Assembly: GCA_009829735.1 (NCBI GenBank)
Contig: CM020620.1
Coordinates: forward strand, 25,580,020-25,644,019
Reading direction: 5' to 3'
Origin: Pyropia yezoensis
Lineage: Eukaryota > Rhodophyta > Bangiophyceae > Bangiales > Bangiaceae
Length of the DNA: 64,000 nucleotides
The notes under the pieces are model-generated. The model saw nothing but the letters and a program-made list of their open reading frames with translations, was not told the DNA's origin and made no database searches. This document shows, one piece after another, positions 10,559-19,895 of this stretch; within the stretch, counting starts at the first letter, position 1, and the number at the start of each line of letters is the position of its first letter. A program made the translations under genes and the position numbers.

Positions 10559-10750
10559 AGTCACAATCAGTCAACCGACGTAACAATCACCACGAATAAG
10601 AGAGCGAGGGGGTAGATTGGGGAGAGCAACAGTAGATCACAGTCAAAGGTAAAAACTCAACACAATCGATCAGGTCGCAACACCACGAGTACAAGAAAAG
10701 GACCGGATCCCTATCCGTGTGCCAGGGCCGAAGACGGCGTCACCACAAGG
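10559..10750 (-). other. 5' leader of the retroelement (minus sense)
   Basis: Non-coding sequence between the primer-binding site and the gag ATG, read on the minus strand. It is probably the packaging region by analogy with other LTR elements; no motif is recognised. Confidence 0.6.
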
Positions 10751-10783
10751 GTGACGGAAACCCGTCCCCTGCTGCTCCACCAA
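10751..10783 (-). other. primer-binding site next to LTR copy 3
   Basis: Identical to positions 1-33. On the minus strand TGGTGGAGCAGCAGG starts one base after the LTR end, as expected for a tRNA primer site. Confidence 0.85.
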
Positions 10784-11146
10784 TGTAGCACAATAGGGAT
10801 CCGTCGCACGTCCACTCTCAGGGAACACTCACCAAGGGGGATCGGCACCAACGTCACCGGGAGGCCAAGGTTGCTGTCCTTGGAGCGCAAGCCACGGGAC
10901 CAAGATGGGAGCCCAAATGGGAGGGGTTTGTTGTTCTACCTTGGCCGGCGGTGGATTCGCCACCGGCTCCCACGTTATAAACCCTCGGAGACACTACTAA
11001 CTACCCTCCACCCCAAGATGCAAGTCCCTCTGGTCATACGTAACTTATAGATACCGTGACCAGTACGAACTATCAAATTGAAAGTTAAGGGTTAGAAGTA
11101 GCCCCCCTAATATTAGGGTTACAATACGGCCAACTATATTGCTACA
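10784..11146 (-). repeat. LTR copy 3, minus orientation (5' LTR), outer right end of the array
   Basis: 363 bp with the same TGTAGCA/TGCTACA ends. On the minus strand it is followed by PBS, leader and gag, the normal order for a 5' LTR. The flank at 11147 is not element sequence, so this is the host junction. The target duplication cannot be checked because the other edge is outside the window; the five flanking bases here are ATGGC. Confidence 0.95.
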
Positions 11147-12435
11147 ATGGCACTCCCCGACTGCGCACCTGAGACTCTCAGCCCCACCTACCCCCTCCCC
11201 CACTTCTTCCCCGCCAGGAAGGCCTATGCAAGTGCCTCATAAGGAATCGGAGTAGCGGACCTGGCCGTCTTTGTGTGAGCAGTCGAGGGGGCTGCCCAGG
11301 CGGCCAGCGGAGGACTGTCAGCGGAAGGGACAGTGATGGAAACATAAGGGGCAGAGACGTGGCCCATTTTTCGTTATTTTCCGGTGTGTGCTGACGGTTG
11401 CGGCGTCAGCGTCGTCGGCGGCGGCGTTGGCCACGCCACCTGGGCTGACGTCGCCGCCCTCCGCTTCGCGGCCGCCGCGGCCGCTGGGGAGATCACCGAG
11501 GCTGGCAGTTGCGGTGCCCACTCGTGGGCGCTCTCGGCGCAGGCCAAACGAACCTGCGCGATGCTCGTTACGGGGACGAGCTCCCTCTACAAAGGGGCGT
11601 CCTGGGACTGTAATGCACATCAACCCATTGCGCTTGTAAACCCCATCTGCGGTCAGGTATTTGCTGTACTGTTAGACTATTCAACTTACGGTCGAATCAG
11701 GCCCCCAATCACGCCCGCTGCGGCCGGGGCGAGACGCGTGATCACGTGCTATATCACACATGAGATTACGCAAAATACGTGATCTTACGTCATGTGCGGG
11801 GCGTATTACCCAAACCTAGTTAGGAGCAATCCTTTGACAATATGTTTCATCGAGACTCTCAATATTCCTCTGTGTGGACACCGCTGGCCAGTGATAGTAA
11901 ATGTCTGCCGCACAGAAGTTTCATGAACTTCTGTGGTGTGTACGAAGAAACAAAATGGAGCAAAACCAATGTCTTAATGAACTCTGTCACGTCCACCTGT
12001 CGACGTCACGAAGTGAAGGGACGGTGGCCCAATTTCAGGGAGGTCGCCGACCAGATCGATACGTATGCCTCGTTGAGTCCAGTGTGTTTTGACGGCCGCC
12101 AAGGCATTCAAGTACGTTCTTACTGCACGTTCTCTTTGAACACGAGAACACAGTTCTCACCACCTCTTGGATTACCTGTACTCTATCGGAGCTTCGCGAT
12201 GTCACAGGACTTCTTTGGCACAGAGTCAACGCAATGTGTGAAGATGAATCGTGGGCTGCATTCTTTCCGCCTGCAGCAGACCTAGGCGACACGTGGCACA
12301 CGAAGCTTTCCACGCTTCGGACGCTGTTCATCACGCCCTCCGATTCTTGACTGGTCTCTGCAGTCGCGACTCGCCCGCACACACCGTCGCTATGCACTGT
12401 TGTCTCCCGCGGCTACCACCCTCCTCTCGTAGATA

Positions 12436-12495
12436 CTCTTTTGAGAACCGCCTTCAGCACGCACGGCCCGGAAGACACCAAAGAACACTTCCACA
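12436..12495 (+). repeat. dispersed direct repeat, copy A
   Basis: About 60 bp that match 13919-13979 with only a few differences, sharing the core GCACGCACGGCCCGGAAGAC. Similarity fades out after a shared CGTGCAA some 30 bp downstream. Origin unknown; it may be a remnant of a short mobile element. Confidence 0.7.
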
Positions 12496-13019
12496 ACGCT
12501 ACATACTCGTCGCTTCGTGCAATGACATTAAAGGTGGATTCCATATGGCTAGGCGGCTGAGCATGACCCCTTTTTGACCGGCCGTAGCTTCGCTGTTACG
12601 CAAGCGTTCTGCAATCTGCCTTCTCGCGTGGCTAGGGCAGCTCAGGTCGTCTCATTCTGAGTGCTTTCTGTATCCCATATTGCCGCGACGCTCGTACAGC
12701 AATACTATCCGCACGATCAGGCTCGCAAAATCGGACACTTTTGCACACATATGAGGGGGCCATGAGCTCATTGACTGTGGGACCGAAGTGGCGTCTTTAC
12801 AAAACGTGTATAGACACCCATAGACACCTTTTGGTGCCTTTGCAAGGGTCTCGCATGGCTTGTACGATGCAGGAGGTGAAGCGCAAGAAGCGCATATCTG
12901 CGTGCCAGCCTACAGATGTCATGAGGTGAAAATATTTGAAAACTCCATTTGATGGGGTCTACTTGTGAATTGTGCATTGCCCACTGGCCCTGATTCCACC
13001 GTGTCCAGTATGGATCGTG

Positions 13020-13690
13020 TGGCGTGGTATACTGTACGCGGGGAGGAGGTGGGGAGGAGAGACCAGCGAGCGTAGCGCTGCGAGAGCAGACAAAGCGACC
13101 CAGCGTTTGGTGACCTGGGCCAGGCAACGTGGGGTGGGGGGGAGCGGCAAGCATAGGGAGAGAGGGAAGCGGGAGCAAACGAGGAAGCACAGCGTCCAGG
13201 AGGGTGGAATGTCGGGGGAGGCGGAAAAAGGCGGAGCGCCAAGCGAGGGGATAGCTGAGGCAACGGTGGGGATCGCGGAAAGAGGCAAGGCAACAGACGA
13301 GGTGGCAAAACGTCCTGGAGAACGGAAAGTTGGGGGTGGAGGGAGGGGCCGCGGGGAAGGCGAGCAGCCAGAGGGAGGCGGGTGCTACGAAGCTGAGCAG
13401 TACCCGGCGGGGCGAAAGGTATGAGGAGGTGGGGGGGCTGGGTTGGGAGCAGAGTGACAGCGTGGTGCGGCAAATGAAAAGGCGAATATGTTTCCTGGAG
13501 GGCAGGGAGTAGAGGAGGGGCGGGAGGGAGGGTGTGAAAGGGCAGCGGGACGCTGGTGCAGACGAGGCGCTGGCCCACATAGCGGTGTTGCGCGCAAGGG
13601 AACTCCGGATGGGGGGGGCGTCAACTAATGGGGCAGCGGGACGCGAGAGCATACGAGGCCGTACCGCGTCGTGTGGGACGAGGAGAAGGA
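13020..13690 (+). repeat. purine-rich block with degenerate internal repeats
   Basis: The plus strand is almost all G and A. Similar units recur, such as GGCAGCGGGACGC at 13541 and again about 91 bp later at 13632, and variants of GCAAACGAGG, GCAGACGAGG and GCATACGAGG. Long open frames over this block on both strands have no domain and are treated as a by-product of the repeats. Confidence 0.5.
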
Positions 13691-13918
13691 ACCGTCGTTG
13701 TAGCGCACCAGCGCTGTCGCATCGACCATACTGCCCTTCGCTCCTGGGGTGCGCGCCAGTCTCAAAAGCTGAGCTTTTACACACAACTTCTGGTGTCAAC
13801 AAAGTAGCCCCCATAATTAAATTTCGAGGCCATGCAGGAGAGAGAGAGAATGTCCGCCGTCCGAAGCGCACATGAGAGGACGTAAATCGCAATACGTCAC
13901 CCGTACGGCTGCTACATG

Positions 13919-13979
13919 CACTTTTGAGAAACCGCCTTCCGCACGCACGGCCCGGAAGACACCAAGGAACACTTCCACA
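13919..13979 (+). repeat. dispersed direct repeat, copy B
   Basis: Second copy of the 12436-12495 repeat in the same orientation, about 1.48 kb downstream. The sequence 14029-14046 (CCGCCTAGCTATATGG) resembles, in inverted form, CCATATGGCTAGGCGG near copy A at about 12541. Confidence 0.7.
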
Positions 13980-15660
13980 CAGTTACAGGTCGCCGCGTGC
14001 AACAGGCGCTTCACCAGGTCGATTTTTGCATCCGCCTAGCTATATGGAATATACCTTTAGTCCAAGTCTCAGGCGTCTTCGCGTCCAGTAGTACAGACGT
14101 TCTCTGGTTGTATGAGGCAGAGGGACAAGGAGTAAGAGTCATTGAAAACGACAGATAGAAGGCAGCATTCAGATATAGAGAGCGACGCGTGGGAGACGCA
14201 GGTTTTGGCGAGGTTCATGCTATTCACGGGCGTCCATGGGCTGCTATGTACATACCCTTGTTGATAGCCACGCACACGAGTACACCGGGGACAGGGACGC
14301 TACATTTAGTTCGTGTGTATGATTACCAGGCAAGCAACTATCCCGTTCCCGTGAGGCCATTCTCTCATGATCGGTCCTTGCCTGCAACAGAACCGGTGAC
14401 AAGTGTTGACTTGACGTTGTCCAAAGGGCCGAGAAGGAGTGCACACTGTGAGAATACATAACGTGCGCCCAACCATTGAGCAAGGCTGGCGATGCTCATG
14501 CTTGAATACCTTCCTCCGTGTGGCATATGTACAGGGACATAACTCACACACGTTGCTGACGTCATGCCCAGGTACCCATCATCGATCTCCACGCCTGACA
14601 CACCCGCACCCCTTTGGGGGGACTTGGTCCTGCAACAGTGGTCGCGGCACGTTCGGCGACAGCATGGCAGGGTCACATGGCAAGGCGAAAAGCCCGCCCT
14701 TGCGCCACAGGAGTTCCTGTGCCCAGAAAAAATCAGCGCAGCGTCGACGTGAACAACTCCTCCAATACGTACACTCTTGGAGGACCGTGAAGTCTGCAAA
14801 AAAAAGCCACACAGCGCGCCGGAAATGACGTCGACGTCGTCGTGGCATGTGGAGGAGCGTTTCCATAACGTCGCTCTATAAGATGGAGCGACACAAGCAA
14901 TGCCACCACGACCTGATTGCCAGTTTTCTCAGATCCCATTGGACGCTCAACATTTGGCTGGCGTACTGCAGCCTGTCCTGTGGGACACGCACGGCTGCTC
15001 TTCAGAAAAGATGGCGTCGCGGTACTGGCGGAAGCAATTCGAAAAGCCCCACGTAGGTGTACAGCTCCGTCGCCCGCCCCTGAGACTCCCCCCTCAAGAG
15101 ATGCCGCGCCGCAGGAGATGCCGTCACATACGTCCAGGGGTTGGGCGCCGGCGCCATCGAGGAAGATGGGCGCAGGGCGAGGTGGCCGGTGGACAGGGAG
15201 GGGGCCTACCATAGAATTGTGGAACAGGAAGGAGTGACTGGGGTGCAGAATGGGGGCGGGGAGCGGGCAGAGGCGGGAGCATCCTACAAGCATGGACCAA
15301 GGGCCAAAGAGGCCTGCGTGCCGCCGCCTCTCACCAAATCTGTCGTGGCAGGAAAAAGAAGTCCGATTGCAAAGACGTTGACACGCGATTAAAAAAAATG
15401 GTCGTTGAGAAAGTGGTCTCCAGCTGGCGTGCCATTGGACCGCCCTGTGCTCTAGTCGACCCAATGGGATGCTGCTACAGCGCGCGCCAAGTTCGGGCAC
15501 CAGGAGCGCTGTCGACGTCGACCGCGTCTCTTCACCCACACCCCCGCCAGCACCTGTTTCTTCTCGTTGCTGCGGCGACACCCGCCTATATCCCACCCCA
15601 CCACCCCCCCCCCCGCGCCGCCCTCCGACCCCCTCCCTCCCAGCTTGGCGCACGGTCGCC

Positions 15661-16862
15661 ATGGCGCCGGCCAAGGCGCCGGCCCGCGGCGGCGGTGGCG
15701 GCAAGATGATCCAGTACATCAACTGCCGTATGCGGCTGACGCTGGACGACGGGCGGACGCTCATTGGTAAGCTGTTGGCCTTTGACAAGCACATGAACGT
15801 GGTGCTGGCCGACACGGAGGAGTTTCGGCGGACGCGGAAAAAGAAGGCGGCTGCCGCCGCCGCTGCCGCTGCCGCCGCTGCGGGTGCCGCGGGGGGCGCC
15901 AATGGGGCCGCCGCCGCCGCCGCCTCCCCCGTCGCGGGCGCCGGGGTGGAGAAGCGCACGCTCGGCATGGTCATCCTGCGTGGGGAGTGTGTGGTGGCGC
16001 TGACCGTCGAGTCCCCGCCGGCGGTGGCGCGGAAGAAGGCGCCCAAGCTGCCGGCGTCCGTGTCCAAGGCCGCCCCCGCCGGACGGGGCGTCGCCGCCGC
16101 CGCACCGCCGCAGCTGTACGGGCCCGCCGGGGGGGCAGGGGGCGGGGGGGGCAAGCCCGCGGGGCCCACCGGCGTCGGCGGGGGGGGGGGCGGGGGGGGT
16201 GGCCCACCGCCGGGGGGGGGGGGCGGGGGGATGCTGCCGGCTGGCCGCGGCTACGCCCCCGGCCCGGCCATGCGCGGCGTCGTTGGCGGCGGCGGCCCGC
16301 CGCCGCCGCCGTCCCTGGGCGGCGGCGGCCCGGGGCCGATGGGCGGCGGCGGCAGTGGCGGCGGCGGTGGTGGCGGAGGTGGTGGCGGCGGTGGCGGCGG
16401 TGGTGGCGGCGGCGGGCCGCCGCCCCACATGGGCCCGCCCGGTGTCGGGGGCGCCTACGCGCAGGGGGGCATGCCCGGCGGGGTCCCCCCGGGGGGTATG
16501 CCGCCCTATGGGGCTGGCGGCGTGCTGCCGCCGCACCTGCCGCCGCCCGGCTATGGGGGCAACCCGGCGGCGGCGGCGGCGGCCGCCGCTGCGGCGGCGC
16601 AGATGGCGGCGGCGGTGGCGTATGGGGGGGGCATGCACCCGCCGCCGGGGCCCGGTGGGATGCCCCCGCCGCCGGGGGGGATGCCCCCTCCGCCGGGGGG
16701 GATGCCGCCGCCGCCAGGCGGGATGCCCCCGCCGCCGGGCGCCATGGGCCGCGGCTACCCGCCCATGGGGGGGGGGGGATGCCCCCGCCGCCGGGGGGGC
16801 GGGGGGGGGGGCGTGGCCGGGGCTACCCGCCGGGGCCACCGCCGGGTGGGCGCAAGTGGTAG
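15661..16862 (+). CDS. SmB: spliceosomal Sm protein B (SmB)-like, frame break in a poly-G run
   Basis: SmB is a subunit of the heptameric Sm ring on U1, U2, U4 and U5 snRNAs and acts in nuclear pre-mRNA splicing. The start ATG 15661 places the Sm fold directly at the N terminus. Sm1 lies at about residues 16-55 and includes FDKHMN. Sm2 with the LRGE motif follows at about residue 110, after an alanine-rich insert of some 40 residues that animal SmB lacks. The tail is Gly/Pro-rich with repeated GGMPPPP units, like the PGM-rich tails of SmB. In the frame of the Sm fold the tail runs past a G run at about 16768-16779 into poor sequence. Moving one frame there gives continued MPPPPGG, then GRGYPPGPPPGGRKW and a stop at 16860-16862, so I end the gene there. 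Either the run is miscounted or the copy is shifted. Confidence 0.85.
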
Positions 16863-17746
16863 GGAGGTTGGGAGCGGGGGGGGGGGGGGGGGGGCTGGCT
16901 TTTGTACGGCGTTTACGTTCCAGAAGTGGGGGGGGGGGGGGGAGCGCAGGCATAGAGTCCAGCGGCGGGGGCAGCGAGGCTGGCTGGGTGCCTTTTTTTT
17001 TTCTTCTTTCTTTGCTCGTGCGCTTCCCGGTTGGTTTCTTGTAAGGAGTGTGGGGCGCCGTGGCGGGTGGCGCATCTGCCCTCCCTCTCTTGACCTCTCA
17101 CCGTCGTCTCACACGCCCGCCCATGCCTCGCGTCATCCGCACTCTTTCTTTGTTTCCTTCCGCCGGTGCACGCCTTCCCGCCAAGCCTCCTCTGCGTCGA
17201 CCACCGCGCTGCCCATAGGGACGTACAGCACATGCAGTACGGTATAGAACATGCATGCACGCGGGTGGCCCTCTTTGGTGCGCACGCCCCCCCCTCCCCG
17301 CCCTCGGCAGCCGGGACGCGCGGCGTCGCCGCCTCTGTGGCCTGCAGCGCCACACCCGTCCGTCCCCCCGGCCTTCAGGAGTTTTTCCCGCAAGAGGAAA
17401 TTTTGGCCGCTCCCGCGAATTCCACAGTAGGCAACAACGCCCCCTCCCCCCACCGGTGGGGTCGGCCCCTGGAAAAAGAAAAAAACACGCCAAGCCACAC
17501 ACCCACCCCACCCACCCACCCACCCACCCCCCCCCCCTCCCCCATCGTCCCCTCCTCTTCTTCCAATCCCCTCCTCTCTCTTGTTCTTGACTGTCCCCCT
17601 CGACGGGCCCCGCCTCCCCCTTACCCCTACCCCCCACCCTCTTGGGTTGCCCCTCTTTGTTGTTGTCGTTGTGACGTGACGAGGAGGGGGGGAGGGGCGC
17701 GCCCGCCTCCCCCGCCGCCGCCGCCGCCGCCAACGACGCCGCGGTC
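16863..17746. other. intergenic: SmB 3' region and SANT-gene 5' region
   Basis: Strongly CT-rich on the plus strand after 17040, with a (CCCA)n microsatellite around 17500-17530. No convincing gene. Confidence 0.5.
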
Positions 17747-19862
17747 ATGGCCACGACGCGGCCGCCGCGCGGCTGGGCGGCCGCCCCCGCCCCCGCCGCC
17801 CCTGCACACGCCCCGGTGGCCTCCCCCCCCTCCCCGTCGGGTGGTGGCCGTTCCGCCCCTGTTGTCGACGGTGGCGTCACGCCGCTCCCCGCCCGGCCCG
17901 CCGGGGGCGCCCCTCGCCCCCCCCCCGCGCCCCCCGCGTCGTCGCCGGTCGGCACGTCTTCCTCTATGCGCCCGGGCTCTTCCCCCCGGCGTGTGCCCGC
18001 GGCTGCCAAGCACCCCCTCGCCCGCGGCAAGGCCGCGCGCCGCACCCTCCCCCCCCGGGTGGGGTCCCCCCTCGTCGGTGGCGGTGCGTCGTCCGCGTCG
18101 TCGGCGGTGGCGGTGGCGGCGGCGGGCGTTCAAGGAGGTCCGGGCGTCCCCGACGGGGACGCCCGCCCCGCCGGTCTCCCCGCCCCCCCTCTGACGCTCA
18201 TCTTTCGTGATCATCCCCCGTCGCGGGCGTCGCGGCCGGCGGAGGAGGGGGTAGGGGCGGAGGACCCGCCCGGCGGTTCGGTCGCCGCCGCGTCGGACGT
18301 TGCGGGTGCCCCTGCCCCCCCCTTGACATTTATCTTTCGTGATCACCCCTCCGCACCGGCGTCGGTGCCGCGGAGGGAGGGCGGAGAGGGGGGGGTCGCC
18401 GCCGCGTCGGACGCGGCCGCCGCTGCCACGGTTGCTCTGCCCCCGTCGGGTGGCCCGCCATCGTCGTCGAGGGGTGATGGGCCTTTGGCGACGAAGCGCA
18501 CCGCGTCCACGTTGGCTCCCTCATCGGCGGTCTTGGCGGGCGCCGCGGGCGCCACGGCGGCGACACTGGCGGCGACGCGGGGGGGAGGCGGCCACCATGA
18601 CGACCCCGGCGGCACCGTCACACAGCCGCAACGGCGTCCACGAGCGTTGGTTGGGTTCGGCTGCAGGGCCGTCCGTCTTGAACTTCGTGGCGCCCGTGCA
18701 GGTTATCCTCCTTATGAGGACCCTCTCGACGATCATGGCAGTGAGGACAGTGACGGTGGCGGCGGGGAGGATGGTGGCGGCGGGGAGGATGGTGGCGGCG
18801 GCAGCAGCAGTGGCGGTGGAGACGGTGGTGTCAGTGGTGGAGACGACGGTGGTGGCGGTGGTGGCACTCTGCCCGCTTCTATCGTTGTTCCCGCCGCCGG
18901 CGCCGCCCGTGCGGGGAAGGCGCGGCTGCCCTCGAACGGGCCCGTGGTTGTTGAAGCGCCCGTTCTCCGTAAGCGGCCGCGCCGTGTCCCGCTCCGGTTT
19001 CGTCGCCCTGACGACACTCCTGGTGATGGCGGTGCGGCTGGCCGTGGCGGCGCTGGTGGCGCTGCGCCCGCCGCCGCTGTCGCATCCACCACCGATGCGT
19101 CCGCTGCGGAGACGGCGCGGCTACCCTCCAACGACGCCATGCTTGTTCAAGTCCCCACCGCCCACAAGCGGCCGCGGCGCGAGTCTTCTCGGCATCGTCC
19201 CCCTGGCGGCCTTTGCAGTGGGGATGGCGCCTGCGGCGAGGGTGGCACCGCGCTGGCTTCCGCGGTGGCCCCCGCCGCCGCCGTCGCGCCTGTAAGGACG
19301 GCGCGGCTCCCCTCCAACGGCGCTGTTGGCGCGGGAGCCCCCGTCTCACAGACACGGCCGCGCCGTACGGCACGCCGACAGCGATCCTCTGGTGTTACCC
19401 GCGGCGTCAACGGTGGTGACAGCGGTGTCGGTGGTGCCGTGGGTGGTAGTGCTGGTGGATGTGGTGGTGGCACTGCGCCGCCCGCTGCCGCTGCCGCTCC
19501 CACCGTCGCTGCCGCCGCTGCGGTGACGGCCGGTGGCCCCGCGGCGGGCACGCGCAAGCGCACCACGTCACCTACGTCTGTGATCGACGTGGTCGTTAGT
19601 GCGGCCACGTCGGTGACGCGGCCGGCCAAGCGGCGGGCCTCCGCCCCCACCCCCGCCGCGACCGCCCCTGTCGCAGCCGCAGCGGGTGCGGCGGCGGGCG
19701 GCGCTGCCGCCCGTTTCCTCGCCACCGCCCCTCGGCTGCCAGCGATACGGGCGCCCGCGGTGCGGCGCGGGGGGGTGGCGGCGGCCGTGGCGGCAGCGGC
19801 TGCCGTCGCGGCGACCGCAACGGCGACTGCCACGGCGGCGGCCCCGCAAGGTGCATCATCTC

Positions 19863-19895
<33 letters not shown>

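Larger units (their letters stand above)
1..11146. mobile_element. Ty3/gypsy chromovirus-like LTR retroelement, rearranged by apparent self-integration
   Basis: The block holds three near-identical 363-bp LTRs, a plus-strand zinc-knuckle/protease/RT/RNase H/integrase/chromodomain region, a minus-strand gag and a minus-strand accessory ORF. The order is: primer-binding site complement (1-33), inverted LTR, plus-strand gag tail and pol, antisense ORF, polypurine tract, plus-oriented LTR, inverted gag, inverted leader and PBS, inverted LTR. The gag tail at 397 and the inverted gag at 8618 both start from the same 5 bp, CACGT, next to an LTR end. The unit from 34 to 10783 is exactly 10,750 bp, and the PBS plus LTR are present again at 10751-11146. 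The right edge at 11146/11147 looks like a normal LTR/host junction; the left edge is outside the window. PR-RT-RH-IN order plus a C-terminal chromodomain is the known Ty3/gypsy chromovirus layout. Confidence 0.93.
11147..15660. other. gene-poor stretch between retroelement and SmB
   Basis: No frame here shows a recognisable domain, and long open frames in it run through purine-rich repeats. Base composition is less GC-rich up to about 14900 than in the genes that follow. It holds a ~60-bp dispersed direct repeat (12436 and 13919) and a purine-rich repetitive block (about 13020-13690), both listed separately. The last ~300 bp before 15661 are CT-rich on the plus strand and probably form the SmB promoter and 5' leader. 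Confidence 0.5.

Noticed and set aside
34..11146. Two independent nested insertions into the same gag site
   Set aside because: It would need separate elements to hit exactly the same CACGT in the same relative orientation; self-integration explains it with one event. Not fully excluded.
12768..13892. 374-codon minus-strand frame
   Set aside because: It runs through the purine-rich repeat block; composition follows the repeats and no domain is seen.
16863..17247. Longer SmB ending at 17247
   Set aside because: The sequence after the G run in that frame is unlike any SmB tail, while the other frame ends in a typical GRGYPPGPPPGG tail.
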